From assembly GCA_023667015.1 (NCBI GenBank), contig JAMPAX010000004.1, positions 88,921 through 152,920 of the forward strand: a stretch of DNA of 64,000 bases, given 5' to 3'. A model generated the notes under the pieces. It saw only the letters and a list, made by a program, of their open reading frames with translations. It did not search any database and was not told the origin of the DNA. Shown here piece after piece: positions 52,142 to 62,399 of the stretch (the stretch's first letter is position 1; the number at the start of each line of letters is the position of its first letter). Both the position numbers and the translations under genes were made by a program. This DNA comes from Muribaculaceae bacterium. GTDB taxonomy: Bacteria; Bacteroidota; Bacteroidia; Bacteroidales; Muribaculaceae.

Positions 52142-53797
52142 ATGCAAATATCATCCAACCTCAACCCATCCCTTGTGACAGAAACAAGCTGGGAGGTATG
52201 TAATAAAATAGGTGGCATATATACCGTGTTGACTACCAAAGCGCGAGAAATGGAGAAACGCTTCTCCGACCACCTTGTTTTCATTGGTCCCCATCTCTCG
52301 GGACCCGACAAATCTCCTTCCGACTTTATCGAAGACAATTCTCTGCTTGGCGGCATCTCCGGCAAGGAACTCCCAATGGGGGTGAAAGTGCGCACCGGGC
52401 GATGGGACATTCCGGGAAAGCCATTGGTGGCCCTCGTAGACTTCAAGGGAGTAACTCCTCATCTTAACGAAATTTTTGGACAGATGTGGGCCGACTATGG
52501 TGTTGACTCCTTGCATGCATACGGCGACTACAACGAAAGCTGCGCCTTCGCCGTGGCTTCTGCAATTGCCATAAAGGGTATCGCTGAGATTCTCAATGTG
52601 ACTCCCAATAAAGTGCTGGCACATTTCGACGAATGGACCACCGGTATGGGGCTTCTCTATCTGAAAACTACCATGCCACAGGCCGCAACTGTCTTTACCA
52701 CCCATGCTACCAGTATTGGAAGAAGTATCTGCGGAAATGGAAAACCGCTCTACGAATATTTCAACAACTACAATGGCGACCAGATGGCTCGCGAACTCAA
52801 CATAGAGGCGAAACACTCCCTTGAGAAAATCACCGCTAAAAATGCCGACTGCTTCACAACCGTAAGCGATGTCACTGCCCGCGAATGCTCTCAACTTTTG
52901 GAATGCACTCCGCAAGTAGTCACCCCCAATGGCTTTGAGCCTGACTTTGTGCCTGAGGGACATAAGTCAGGTGCACTGCGAAGGGTAGGTAGAAAAAAAC
53001 TGCTCGAAATAGCTCAGAAACTTACAGGAAAATCTTTCGACCCCAAGACTATGATTATCGCCACCTCCGGCAGAAACGAATATCGCAACAAGGGTCTCGA
53101 CCTTTTTCTCGACTCGATGCAGTTTCTCGAAGAGTATTGCAAAGACGACAATCGTCAGATTCTCGCCTTTGTCCTCGTACCGGCATGGGCGAAGTGTCCC
53201 AACCAGCTTGTAATAGCCGACAGTACAAATACTTACGAATCTATCAGCGATAATTTCCTTACTCATGCTCTCAACAATCCCGGTGAGGATGCAATCGCAT
53301 GTCGCATACGCGAACTGGAAAGTCAGGGAAAATTCCGAAACCTCAAGGTTATCTATGTGCCTTGCTATTTGGATGGCAACGATGGAGTTGTTAATATTAA
53401 GTATTACGACCTCTTGCCGGCACTTGATATTACCGTTTTTGCATCTTACTATGAGCCGTGGGGCTACACACCGCTGGAGAGTGTAGCTTTCAGCGTACCT
53501 ACCGTCTCTACCGACAAAGCCGGTTTCGGACAGTGGGCTCTCGATGCTACCTCCAACGATCTCGTCGGTGCCGGACTGAAAATCGTAGAACGTAACGATA
53601 CTGACTATGTGATGGCCAAAGAAATGATAGCCGGAACACTTCGAGACTTCTTCATGACATCTGAACCCAAAGTCAGAACCATCCGCAGGGCAGCGCGCGA
53701 AACCTCAGAGAAGGCTACATGGGAAAACTTCATGTCATACTACGATGAAGCATATGCCATAGCCATGGAAAAGGCCGCCGTAAGGAACACTAACTGA
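52142..53797 (+). CDS. glycogen synthase, GT3 (eukaryote-like) type
   Basis: A 551-aa glycosyltransferase. The N-terminus [19 protein letters not shown] and the C-terminal [19 protein letters not shown], with the conserved Glu of the GT3 family, match eukaryotic GYS-like synthases common in Bacteroidales rather than GlgA. It extends alpha-1,4-glucan from an NDP-glucose. I start at 52142; a TTG two codons earlier is less likely. It is 53 bases before the glucan phosphorylase gene and shares its promoter. Confidence 0.92.
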   Translation: MQISSNLNPSLVTETSWEVCNKIGGIYTVLTTKAREMEKRFSDHLVFIGPHLSGPDKSPSDFIEDNSLLGGISGKELPMGVKVRTGRWDIPGKPLVALVDFKGVTPHLNEIFGQMWADYGVDSLHAYGDYNESCAFAVASAIAIKGIAEILNVTPNKVLAHFDEWTTGMGLLYLKTTMPQAATVFTTHATSIGRSICGNGKPLYEYFNNYNGDQMARELNIEAKHSLEKITAKNADCFTTVSDVTARECSQLLECTPQVVTPNGFEPDFVPEGHKSGALRRVGRKKLLEIAQKLTGKSFDPKTMIIATSGRNEYRNKGLDLFLDSMQFLEEYCKDDNRQILAFVLVPAWAKCPNQLVIADSTNTYESISDNFLTHALNNPGEDAIACRIRELESQGKFRNLKVIYVPCYLDGNDGVVNIKYYDLLPALDITVFASYYEPWGYTPLESVAFSVPTVSTDKAGFGQWALDATSNDLVGAGLKIVERNDTDYVMAKEMIAGTLRDFFMTSEPKVRTIRRAARETSEKATWENFMSYYDEAYAIAMEKAAVRNTN

Positions 53798-53850
53798 TAA
53801 CCAAGTTCCTCTATCCTCGTCTCTTTTTAATAACAAAAAAACATAATAAT

Positions 53851-56418
53851 ATGAAACTTGACGTAAGCCATTCAAATCAGCCTACATGGCATAGTCTTAC
53901 AGTAAGCGCCAAACTCCCCAAGGAGCTTAAGCCCCTTGAGGAACTAAGCAAAAACCTATGGTGGGTATGGAACAGCGAAGGGAAAAGTCTGTTCAAAGAT
54001 CTCGACCATGATTTATGGTACAAAGTGGGAGAAAATCCAGTCATGCTACTTCAACAGATTAGCTACGACCGCTATCAGGAGATCTTATCAAACGAGACCC
54101 TCATGGATCGTATCAAGGGTGTATACTCATCCTTCCAGGACTACATGAAGCAGCCAATGCGCAATGACCTTCCCTCCGTCAGCTATTTCTCGATGGAGTA
54201 TGGTCTGTGCAACTGTCTGAAGATCTACTCCGGCGGCTTAGGTGTCCTCGCCGGCGACTATATCAAGCAGGCTTCCGACAGCCGCATTAATATGGTGGCT
54301 GTAGGTTTCCTCTATCGCTACGGCTATTTCACTCAGAGCCTTTCGATGGATGGGCAGCAGATTGCCAATTATGAAGCTCAGAACTTCGATCAACTACCCA
54401 TTGAGCCCGTACTGGGTGAGGATGGTCAGCCGATGATTCTGGAAGTACCTTATCCCGGTCGTATTGTTTACGCCCACGTATGGCGCGTAAACGTTGGCCG
54501 TATGAAGCTCTATTTGCTCGACACCGACTTTGAGATGAACTCCGAATTTGATCGCTCTATCACCCATAAGCTCTATGGTGGCGACTGGGAAAATCGTTTG
54601 AAGCAGGAATATCTTCTCGGTATCGGTGGTATCCATATGCTCAATAAGTTGGGTATTCATACTGATATCTACCACGCCAACGAGGGTCATGCAGCTCTGC
54701 TCAACCTGCAGCGTCTCGTAGACTACGTGCAGAAAGACCATCTTCCCTTCAACGTAGCTCTGGAGGTAGTACGTAGTTCTTCGCTCTATACAGTCCACAC
54801 ACCGGTACCTGCCGGCCACGACTACTTCGAAGAGTCTCTCTTCGGCAAATATCTCGGGGAATATCCCGCCAAGTTGGGAATCTCCTGGAGCGACCTTATT
54901 AATATGGGTCGTGAGAACCCCAACACCAACGAGCGCTTCTCAATGAGTGTGTTTGCATTGAACACCTGTCAAGAGGCCAACGGCGTAAGCTGGCTTCACG
55001 GCGAGGTATCCAAGAGAATGTTTGCCGGCATATGGAAAGGGTATAGCCCGGAGGAAAGTCATGTGGGTTACGTCACCAACGGCGTTCACATGCCTACTTG
55101 GGCAGCCTCTGAATGGAAAGCCTTCTATGCCGACAAACTTGGCATGCAGGTATTTGAACATCAGAGCGATCCCGATGCCTGGAAGGGTATCTTCGAAGTT
55201 GGCGACGACGAAATCTGGAACATGCGTATGACGCTGAAAAACAAATTCATTGATTTTGTAAAACGCGACTTCAAAGAGAAATGGCTCAAGAATCAGGGTG
55301 ACCCTTCAGCCGTCATGAGCATCCTCGAGAAGATCAACCCCAATGCGCTTATTATAGGTTTCGCTCGTCGTTTCGCCACATATAAGCGTGCCCATCTTCT
55401 ATTCACCGACCTTGATCGTCTGGCCAAGATTGTCAACAATCCCCAGTATCCCGTACAGTTTATCTTCTCCGGTAAAGCTCACCCCGCAGATGGTGCCGGA
55501 CAGGGTCTTATCAAGAGAATCATCGAAATCAGCCACATGCCTCAGTTCCTCGGCAAGATTATCTTCCTCGAGGACTACAATATGATTGTAGCCAAGCGAC
55601 TTGTGACCGGTGTTGACATTTGGCTCAACACCCCGACTCGTCCTCTTGAGGCCTCCGGCACTTCCGGCGAGAAGGCTGAGATGAACGGTGTACTCAACTT
55701 CTCTGTACTCGACGGATGGTGGTATGAAGGTTATCGTTTCGATGAAAAAGCCGGTTGGGCTCTGACCGACAAGCGCACCTTCACCGACCAGTCTCAACAG
55801 GATAAGCTCGATGCAGCGACTATCTACTCCATGCTGGAAAACGAGATTATCCCGATGTACTTCAACAAGAACTACAAAGGATACAGCCCCGAATGGATCG
55901 ACTATATCAAGCGCTCTATCGGCCACATCGCCCCCCACTTCACCATGCAGCGTCAGCTTGACGACTACATCAGCCGCTTCTACGAGCCTGAGACCAAGCG
56001 CTACAAAACACTCATCGCTCATGACTTCGCCAAGGCTCGCGAGATCGTAGCTTGGAAAGAAGAAGTAGCTTCAAAGTGGGACCAAGTGGAGGTGCTCTCC
56101 GTCAACTACGATGATGCCATCGCCCATGGCTCACAAATGTATGCCGGCATGCCCTTTGAGCTCAGTTGCAAGATTGACACCAAAGGACTTGACGACTCAA
56201 TAGGGGTAGAGGTAGTAATCTTCCGCGAACATGACGGCGAGTCTAAGTTCGACGAGACAATGCCACTGAAGGTAGTCAGCAAAGAAGGAAGCATCTACAC
56301 CTACGAGCTGAAGACCAAGAGCAACGATGCGGGCACTTTCCGCTACGCGCTCCGCATGTATCCGAAGAACCCGGCACTTCCTCACCGTCAGGACTTCGCC
56401 TACATCCGCTGGATCTAA
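53851..56418 (+). CDS. glgP: alpha-glucan (glycogen) phosphorylase
   Basis: An 855-aa phosphorylase with the DUF3417-type N-terminus ([20 protein letters not shown]). The PLP-Lys region [19 protein letters not shown] is the short-form equivalent of the classic EASGTGNMK motif. It releases glucose-1-phosphate from storage glucan, so synthesis and breakdown are encoded side by side. The last 100 residues form an extra beta domain. A dense repeat block and a strong terminator follow. Confidence 0.94.
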   Translation: MKLDVSHSNQPTWHSLTVSAKLPKELKPLEELSKNLWWVWNSEGKSLFKDLDHDLWYKVGENPVMLLQQISYDRYQEILSNETLMDRIKGVYSSFQDYMKQPMRNDLPSVSYFSMEYGLCNCLKIYSGGLGVLAGDYIKQASDSRINMVAVGFLYRYGYFTQSLSMDGQQIANYEAQNFDQLPIEPVLGEDGQPMILEVPYPGRIVYAHVWRVNVGRMKLYLLDTDFEMNSEFDRSITHKLYGGDWENRLKQEYLLGIGGIHMLNKLGIHTDIYHANEGHAALLNLQRLVDYVQKDHLPFNVALEVVRSSSLYTVHTPVPAGHDYFEESLFGKYLGEYPAKLGISWSDLINMGRENPNTNERFSMSVFALNTCQEANGVSWLHGEVSKRMFAGIWKGYSPEESHVGYVTNGVHMPTWAASEWKAFYADKLGMQVFEHQSDPDAWKGIFEVGDDEIWNMRMTLKNKFIDFVKRDFKEKWLKNQGDPSAVMSILEKINPNALIIGFARRFATYKRAHLLFTDLDRLAKIVNNPQYPVQFIFSGKAHPADGAGQGLIKRIIEISHMPQFLGKIIFLEDYNMIVAKRLVTGVDIWLNTPTRPLEASGTSGEKAEMNGVLNFSVLDGWWYEGYRFDEKAGWALTDKRTFTDQSQQDKLDAATIYSMLENEIIPMYFNKNYKGYSPEWIDYIKRSIGHIAPHFTMQRQLDDYISRFYEPETKRYKTLIAHDFAKAREIVAWKEEVASKWDQVEVLSVNYDDAIAHGSQMYAGMPFELSCKIDTKGLDDSIGVEVVIFREHDGESKFDETMPLKVVSKEGSIYTYELKTKSNDAGTFRYALRMYPKNPALPHRQDFAYIRWI

Positions 56419-56427
56419 CAAGGAGGT

Positions 56428-56505
56428 CGAGCTTCCAGCTCGCATCCCCACTGTAGCACAGGCTTCTTGCCTGTGGATATAGCAGGGGGCGATTGAAAAT
56501 CGCCC
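56428..56505. repeat. three different palindromes in tandem after glgP
   Basis: CGAGCT TCC AGCTCG (56428-56442), CACAGGC TTCTT GCCTGTG (56457-56475) and GGGCGATT GAA AATCGCCC (56487-56505). Each is the consensus form of one family scattered through the window. Confidence 0.9.
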
Positions 56506-56513
56506 TTCCAACG

Positions 56514-56545
56514 AGGCAGGAAAGCTGTGCTTTCCTGCCTTTAAA
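56514..56545 (+). terminator. terminator after glgP and its repeat block
   Basis: A 12-bp perfect stem AGGCAGGAAAGC/GCTTTCCTGCCT with a TGT loop, followed by TTAAATTT. Confidence 0.82.
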
Positions 56546-56721
56546 TTTATTTTGTTGCAAAAAATAGTTGAAAAATTTCCGAATTATTGTAAAAATTCGT
56601 AAATTGCGTTCAAATAATACAAGTCAGTTATTCCATGGGTCATTTTTCTGTAAAAATGAAATCCGTTTGGAACATTCCGGCTTTAACGAGATTATACACT
56701 TTAATAAATAGCTTGTAAGAT

Positions 56722-58878
56722 ATGAAAATCTACAAAACTAATGAGATCAAGAACATAGCTCTTCTTGGAGCTAAAGGATCCGGAAAGACCACACTCGCTG
56801 AGTCTATGCTCTTTGAGTGTGGCATAATAAAACGTCGCGGCAATATCGAAGCCGCCAACACAGTTTCTGACTACTTCCCCGTTGAGAAGGAATATGGCTA
56901 CAGTGTCTTCTCGACTGTAATGAACGTCGAGTTCAACAATAAAAAGCTCAACATCATCGACTGCCCGGGTGCTGATGACTTCGTAGGTAATGCCTACACC
57001 GCCATGGGTGTATGCGACCTCGGTGTTATCCTCGTGAACGCCCAGAATGGGGTAGAGGTGGGTACACAGAACATCTTCCGCACCACAGCGCAGCTGAAGC
57101 AACCCGTAGTCTTCGCCCTCAACCAGATGGATGGCGAGAAAACTGACTATGACAATGTCATGGAGCAACTCCGCGAGCACTTCGGTCCCAAGGTGGTAGC
57201 CGTGCAATATCCTCTCGAGTCCGGTCCCGGCTTCAAGTCTATCATCGACGTTCTGCTGATGAAGAAACTCGAATGGAAAGCTGAAGGTGGTGCTCCTGAG
57301 ATTTCAGAAATTCCCGCTGATCAGCTCGACAAGGCTAAGGAACTCAACCAGCTTCTCGTAGAGGCAGCGGCTGAAAACGATGAGACACTCATGGACAAGT
57401 TCTTCGACAAGGGAACACTTACCGAAGATGAAATGCGCGAAGGTATCCGCAAGGGTCTTACCGACCGCTCCATATATCCCGTAGTATGTCTGAGTAGCAC
57501 CCGCGATATGGGCGTGCGCCGTCTGATGGAATTCCTAGGCAATGTATGCCCCTTCGTTGACGAGATGCCCGCACCCCACACTATTACCGGAGAGGAGGTA
57601 GCTCCCAAGGCTGACGGTCCTCTCTCGCTGTTCGTATTCAAGACTTCTGTAGAGCCACATATTGGTGAGGTAGTATATTTCAAGGTGATGAGCGGTACTC
57701 TCCACGCCGGCGATGACCTTGACAACGCTACTCGCGGTGGCAAGGAGCGCATGGCACAGATATTCACAGTCTGCGGTGCTCTCCGCCAGCCTATCGAGAC
57801 TCTCGAAGCCGGCGACTTCGGTGCTGCAGTGAAGCTCAAAGATGTACGCACCGGCAATACCCTCAATGCCAAGGGTGTAGAATGGCAATTCGACTTCATC
57901 AAATATCCCGCTCCCAAGTATGTGCGTGCTATCCGTCCTGTAAATGAGGCAGATGCTGAGAAGCTTTCCAGCTTGCTGACTCGTATGCACGAGGAAGATC
58001 CCACATGGGTTGTTGAGCTCAGCAAGGAGCTGAAGCAGACACTCGTGAAGGGTCAGGGTGAGTTCCATCTCCGCACACTCAAATGGCGTCTCGAGAACAA
58101 CGACAAGATGCCTGTAATCTTCGAGGAGCAGAAGATTCCCTATCGTGAGACCATCACCAAGGCTGCACGCGCTGACTATCGCCACAAGAAACAGTCCGGC
58201 GGCAGCGGTCAGTTTGGCGAGGTACACCTTATTATAGAGCCCTACACTGAAGGTATGCCTGAGCCCGAGACCTACAAGTTCGGTAGCCAGGAGTTCAAGA
58301 TGAACATTCGAGACAAGCAGGAGATACCTTTGGAATGGGGTGGCAAGCTCGTAGTTTACAACTGCATCGTTGGCGGAGCTATTGATGCTCGCTTTATTCC
58401 CGCTATCGTGAAGGGTCTTATGGATCGCATGGAGCAGGGTCCATTGACCGGCTCCTATGCCCGCGACGTTCGCGTCATGATTTACGATGGCAAGATGCAC
58501 CCGGTAGACTCCAACGAAATCTCCTTCCGCCTTGCCGGACGTAATGCCTTCTCCGAAGCATTCCGCAACGCCAATCCTAAGATTCTCGAACCTATCTACG
58601 ATGTTGACGTGCTTACTCCCGGTGATGTCATGGGTGATGTCATGAGCGACCTTCAGGGACGCCGTGCAATCATCATGGGCATGAACTCCGAAAACGGCAT
58701 TGAGAAACTATCCGCCAAGGTGCCCTTGAAAGAGATGGCAAGCTACTCCACCTCACTGAGCTCCATCACCGGAGGACGCAGCTCCTTCTCCATGGAATTC
58801 AGCAGCTACGAACTCGTACCCGGCGACGTGCAGGAAAAACTACTGAAAGAATACGCCGCCACCCAGACCGAGGAATAA
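56722..58878 (+). CDS. fusA2: EF-G paralogue (EF-G2-like) with altered GTPase motifs
   Basis: A 718-aa protein with all EF-G domains. G1 is G16AKGSGKT. The switch I region reads EKEYGYSVFST where EF-G has ERERGITI. G3 is D80CPGADDF, with Ala84 where EF-G has the catalytic His (DTPGHVDF). G4 is N134QMD where EF-G has NKMD. Bacteroides thetaiotaomicron has a described paralogue, EF-G2, that supports slow translation without GTP hydrolysis under carbon limitation; this looks like its equivalent. It follows the glycogen genes after a terminator. The upstream gap (56546-56721) has no TAnnTTTG match, so it may need an activator. Confidence 0.9.
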   Translation: MKIYKTNEIKNIALLGAKGSGKTTLAESMLFECGIIKRRGNIEAANTVSDYFPVEKEYGYSVFSTVMNVEFNNKKLNIIDCPGADDFVGNAYTAMGVCDLGVILVNAQNGVEVGTQNIFRTTAQLKQPVVFALNQMDGEKTDYDNVMEQLREHFGPKVVAVQYPLESGPGFKSIIDVLLMKKLEWKAEGGAPEISEIPADQLDKAKELNQLLVEAAAENDETLMDKFFDKGTLTEDEMREGIRKGLTDRSIYPVVCLSSTRDMGVRRLMEFLGNVCPFVDEMPAPHTITGEEVAPKADGPLSLFVFKTSVEPHIGEVVYFKVMSGTLHAGDDLDNATRGGKERMAQIFTVCGALRQPIETLEAGDFGAAVKLKDVRTGNTLNAKGVEWQFDFIKYPAPKYVRAIRPVNEADAEKLSSLLTRMHEEDPTWVVELSKELKQTLVKGQGEFHLRTLKWRLENNDKMPVIFEEQKIPYRETITKAARADYRHKKQSGGSGQFGEVHLIIEPYTEGMPEPETYKFGSQEFKMNIRDKQEIPLEWGGKLVVYNCIVGGAIDARFIPAIVKGLMDRMEQGPLTGSYARDVRVMIYDGKMHPVDSNEISFRLAGRNAFSEAFRNANPKILEPIYDVDVLTPGDVMGDVMSDLQGRRAIIMGMNSENGIEKLSAKVPLKEMASYSTSLSSITGGRSSFSMEFSSYELVPGDVQEKLLKEYAATQTEE

Positions 58879-58884
58879 CCCTAC

Positions 58885-58945
58885 TCAAGTTTCTCAAGTT
58901 GCATGCAACTTGAGAAACTTGAAGTTGAAGGTTTATAGTTTAAAG
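58885..58945 (+). repeat. 38-base perfect palindrome plus heptad tail after fusA2
   Basis: Arms 58885-58903 and 58904-58922 are exact complements with no loop (TCAAGTTTCTCAAGTTGCA per arm). Heptad-like units AAGTTGA, AGGTTTA, TAGTTTA follow from 58923. It starts 6 bases after the stop codon. Confidence 0.9.
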
Positions 58946-59114
58946 AGTGCCGACTATACTTACATAGTATAAATTCAAATCGCTTTTCTATCTCTGTGGA
59001 GTTATGGACTATGGCCGCAGTACTATATGTCTATCTTGTGGCTAACAGCTCCACAAGGACTAAATACTACTTAACTAGCGATTGCTGAGGCTATATACCT
59101 TAAACCTTATACTA

Positions 59115-59143
59115 CTCAAGTTTCGGTAGAACCGAAACTTGAG
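59115..59143. repeat. CAAGTTTC-type hairpin before the AT-rich gene pair
   Basis: CTCAAGTTTCGGT AGA ACCGAAACTTGAG, 13-base arms. The whole spacer 58879-59332 has no gene. Besides this it holds the fusA2 palindrome, a TGTGGAG/CTCCACA pairing near 59.0 kb, and a small ATGGTC/GACCAT hairpin at 59192-59208. Confidence 0.85.
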
Positions 59144-59332
59144 TTATAAAGTAACGTATCAAGATTATAATTAAAAGGAATGTTGGGACGCATGGTCTGT
59201 ACGACCATTGATAATTAGTTATAAATTAATAAATAAGCAGAACGCGCGTTCCCTACGTACTCCTAAAAAGTCAATATTTAATACACTATATCCCCAAAAC
59301 TCAAACACATATATTTCGTTATTTAAATTATT

Positions 59333-60418
59333 ATGTCAAAAGAAATTATCACTGAAGCAAGAGAGCATTCGCTTGTTATTTCAAGTTATCTGAAAAAGAT
59401 ATCCGAAAATTGTCAAGGCATATATTTTAGTTTTTTGCTGACAATTTTCTTATTCGGGTTCACCAATTGTAGCTCATCAGACGAGCCGGAAACCAATATT
59501 AGGAAATCTCCTCAGTCTAAGGTAGAATATAACCTCTCCGATGCGACTATGCTCAACCCGGAACAATTGGCAACCCTACACAAACTAGAATCAATTAATG
59601 ATAGTATCCAATCAAGTTCATACAATGATTCCAATTTTTTTAATGGTACTAGAAGTTCATGGTACTTCGATGAGATTGTCATTTCTGACACCAAGGGATT
59701 TTTTGACGGATTGAGATATGGACTATCTCATGGCAAAGGAATTTGGGGTAAAATTACAACCTCCACCGCTTGTGCAATTTCATTTGGAATTGCTTATTCT
59801 CTTGTAGCATCAATTGTAAATATATTCGCACAACCGGCACAAAATAAATTTACACACAACGATATTATGCTCTGTGCCGCAGCTACATGTGATGTTAATT
59901 ATGTTAAGAATAAATTACACGACATAAGACAAGAAGAACCTCAACTATTAGTCGAAAATACTGAAGAAGAACTTGAATATGCCCTCATGCACAATCTTGT
60001 TCTTGAAACTATGGATAATCTTGAAGTTGGAGTTATATACCCTGAATCCGTTTTATATAATCTTTATAGCGATGAACAAATAACATTTCTCAAGAGCGAT
60101 AGAACTAAGAACTACTATAATGCAGTTCCCACTATTGTTACAAAACAGACCTCAATATATTCTCACATCCCATTAAGGTCATATTACTATGAAACGAGGA
60201 TTATGGAGACCTTCAACCAAGGACTATCACAATTAAACACAACAAACACAGACACCTATAAAAACATGTCTATTTCTCTATGTAAAGAATATATTAACGT
60301 TATATCTGATGACGATAACGTAAATATTGACATTAAGAATAGTCTTGTCTCCTCGTTTTATGTCACTCCGCTGAGTGCTAAATATTGGTCTAATAAAGTT
60401 AATAACCTTTCATTATGA
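59333..60418 (+). CDS. AT-rich putative lipoprotein of unknown function
   Basis: A 361-aa protein. About 33 polar residues precede a hydrophobic stretch ending FGFTNC46SSSDEPE, which looks like a lipobox with an unusually long N-region. Residues about 130-170 form a second hydrophobic Gly/Ala segment (GKGIWGKITTSTACAISFGI). The rest is helical and Asn/Asp-rich. I do not recognise a family. Base composition is clearly lower in G+C than the neighbours (18 of 60 in two rows counted). It overlaps the next gene by 4 bases. Confidence 0.7.
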   Translation: MSKEIITEAREHSLVISSYLKKISENCQGIYFSFLLTIFLFGFTNCSSSDEPETNIRKSPQSKVEYNLSDATMLNPEQLATLHKLESINDSIQSSSYNDSNFFNGTRSSWYFDEIVISDTKGFFDGLRYGLSHGKGIWGKITTSTACAISFGIAYSLVASIVNIFAQPAQNKFTHNDIMLCAAATCDVNYVKNKLHDIRQEEPQLLVENTEEELEYALMHNLVLETMDNLEVGVIYPESVLYNLYSDEQITFLKSDRTKNYYNAVPTIVTKQTSIYSHIPLRSYYYETRIMETFNQGLSQLNTTNTDTYKNMSISLCKEYINVISDDDNVNIDIKNSLVSSFYVTPLSAKYWSNKVNNLSL

Positions 60419-60966
60419 GAAAAGCAGTTTTATTCCTTTTTGGGATGGTCGCTATTATGCTGGTAGCGCAGACTTATCATGGTCCCCTCCTTTACGATGC
60501 CAAGGGTAATGTCAAGGAAATCAAAACAAAATCCAAAACTCCGGAGACAGTCAAAAAGGTCAAATTTGATCAGGAGGGAATGATTAACAGGTCTATGATG
60601 ATGTACGACCGGCAGGGATATCCAATCGGCTACAACATGAAATTCGGCAAAATTAGCATGAGTCTCAACATATTCTACAACAGCGAGATGCAACCTGACT
60701 CCATTACGTACACCACACCCTCCAACAGCGGTCCGTTTACAATCGAATTCATCAGGAATTACGATGAAGGCGTAGTCAAGTCGATGTTATACAGAGTGAA
60801 GGATAACCCGACAACAAAGAGCTACGAATTCTACTACAGCGGTGAGAAATATGACTCCGTAGGCAACTGGATAGAACGTCAAGTACACGAAATCTGCCAC
60901 GATCCTGTAGATAATAAAACTGAGGAAAAAGACTACATAGACACCCGCGAAATAAAATATTGGTGA
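60415..60966 (+). CDS. small secreted protein with a YDxxGN-type strand repeat
   Basis: A 183-aa protein with a signal peptide (cleavage near LVAQT, residue 20). YDAKGNVKEI and YDSVGNWIERQ are strand-turn units as in RHS/YD-repeat-like secreted proteins. The end DTREIKYW resembles the closing strand of that group in Bacteroidales. It overlaps the preceding lipoprotein gene (ATGA) and the two are probably exported partners. Function unknown. Confidence 0.75.
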   Translation: MRKAVLFLFGMVAIMLVAQTYHGPLLYDAKGNVKEIKTKSKTPETVKKVKFDQEGMINRSMMMYDRQGYPIGYNMKFGKISMSLNIFYNSEMQPDSITYTTPSNSGPFTIEFIRNYDEGVVKSMLYRVKDNPTTKSYEFYYSGEKYDSVGNWIERQVHEICHDPVDNKTEEKDYIDTREIKYW

Positions 60967-60990
60967 TTTTTTGTGGGTATAGAACCGGCA

Positions 60991-61033
60991 ACAAAAAGAA
61001 TCCAAGTCAAAAGGCGACTTGGATTCTTTTTGT
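60991..61033. terminator. bidirectional terminator with 18-bp perfect stem
   Basis: Arms 60991-61008 and 61016-61033 are exact complements, with AAAAAG/CTTTTT at the base giving T runs on both strands. It sits between convergent genes. Confidence 0.92.
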
Positions 61034-61094
61034 TAAGAGAAGAAATATCTAAATATCCTCCTACTGCTCATCAACTTGTCAACTCATCAACTCG

Positions 61095-61322
61095 TCAATT
61101 CTTAAGCTTGTCGGTCAATCCTTTGACTTTATCAAGATTTTCCTTGACTTCGGGACGATTAAGCACTTCAGCGGCCTTATCTTTCAGGTCAACCGCCTTA
61201 TTCTTAAGGGCTTCAAGGTTTTCCTTCGACTTGTCGCCATTGATATAATCCTTGGCTTTACCGATTACGGCAACGGCATCATCCTTCAATTCAGATGCCT
61301 TATTTTTCAATTCGTCTAACAT
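61095..61322 (-). CDS. small charged all-helical protein
   Basis: A 75-aa protein, almost entirely Lys, Glu, Asp, Ala and Leu, with 11-residue-like periodicity (ELKDDAVAVIGKAKDYI, LKNKAVDLKDKAAEVL). It has no signal peptide. It resembles small YtxH/LEA-like stress proteins, but the low complexity prevents a family call. Confidence 0.65.
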   Translation of the reverse strand: MLDELKNKASELKDDAVAVIGKAKDYINGDKSKENLEALKNKAVDLKDKAAEVLNRPEVKENLDKVKGLTDKLKN

Positions 61323-61462
61323 AGCAATATGTGTGTTAAGTTACGCAAGCATCAACTTGCAAAAAATTAGTAAGTTTGAGGAGGAAGTGTGCATATTACG
61401 CCAATGCTCCCTGCAATAAAAACAAAAAAAACAAAACTCTTGTTCACATCATGTGATGGAAG

Positions 61463-61481
61463 GGCGATTTGCAATCGCCCC
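61463..61481. repeat. GGGCGATT palindrome
   Basis: GGGCGATT TGC AATCGCCC, preceded by GGAA. Same family as 37556-37572, 56487-56505 and 62456-62472. Confidence 0.85.
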
Positions 61482-61546
61482 CAAACTTTCTAATGCAAAG
61501 AACCGGACAGTAGAATCTATTCTGCGTCTATCTGTCAGTTCCGGCG

Positions 61547-62395
61547 TCAGGAATGATAACGAATAAGTCCCTCCTTCGGGCTCTTGACAACATCGGCAAT
61601 CTCAAAACCGAGCATCCCCGCAGCCTCCCGCAATATATTCTCAAAACCGACGGCTATCCCCCCCATGAAGCTTACGGGCAAAGAATGAGACCCCTTATAC
61701 ATTGCCACATTGCGGGATATGAAGCGCTTGAACTCTTCAAGCACAAGAGAATATATGTAAGGATTCCAGAGGGTCTTGTCGATAAATGACACCAGCGAAG
61801 CCAAAAAACTGTTGGGAGCCGCACTCCGATACACTTTCTCCAATATCTGGTCCACAGTTAGGTTGTATTCATTCATAAAATCCTGACATATTTTGTCCGG
61901 AAGCTGATGTTTGAAAGCATCTGCGACAAGACGTTTACCGAGAGCCGAACCGCTTCCCTCATCACCCAGGACATATCCTAAAGAGGGTATGTTGTCTACA
62001 ATCCTTTCCCCATCATAGAGACAGGAATTTGAACCGGTACCGAGAATACAGGCAATTCCCGGTTTGTGCCCAAAGAGTGCGCGCGCTGCCGCCAAGAGAT
62101 CCGACTCCACATGGATCTTATCGCTTACCCATATATTGCCCAATATATCCCGCATCTTAGAACACACTCGGGTAGTCGCACATCCGGCACCATAATAATG
62201 AATCTCAGAGAAAGAGTCAAAAGGGGAGAGCTGCTTACGTACGTCCGAAAAAGCGTTAATGATATCCGCTTCCTCCGCGAGAAGTGCATTTATTCCTTCG
62301 GAACTATGAGAAGCACGCAAAGTGCCACCGCCATCAATTACCGCCCAGTCAATCTTGGTAGACCCGGCATCGACAATAAGAATCAAATCATTCAT
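61547..62395 (-). CDS. BadF/BadG-type N-acetylglucosamine kinase-like ATPase
   Basis: A 282-aa protein of the ASKHA fold: phosphate-1 motif LIVDAGSTKIDWAVIDGGG near residue 5, phosphate-2 region LGTGSNSCL, and LGYVLGDEGSGSALG. It probably phosphorylates an amino sugar such as GlcNAc. The N-terminal motif begins five residues from the ATG, so the start cannot be much further in. The -7 promoter element is only 5 bases before that ATG, which predicts a leaderless transcript. Confidence 0.88.
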   Translation of the reverse strand: MNDLILIVDAGSTKIDWAVIDGGGTLRASHSSEGINALLAEEADIINAFSDVRKQLSPFDSFSEIHYYGAGCATTRVCSKMRDILGNIWVSDKIHVESDLLAAARALFGHKPGIACILGTGSNSCLYDGERIVDNIPSLGYVLGDEGSGSALGKRLVADAFKHQLPDKICQDFMNEYNLTVDQILEKVYRSAAPNSFLASLVSFIDKTLWNPYIYSLVLEEFKRFISRNVAMYKGSHSLPVSFMGGIAVGFENILREAAGMLGFEIADVVKSPKEGLIRYHS

Positions 62396-62399
62396 GAGA

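Noticed and set aside
57535..58500. 321-codon minus-strand frame inside fusA2
   Set aside because: Antisense to a clear EF-G paralogue; no recognisable domain and no promoter.
58879..59332. Search for a tRNA, attachment site or transposase remnant next to the AT-rich pair
   Set aside because: No cloverleaf, TTCGA-arm or transposase motif could be found; only hairpins and very short frames.
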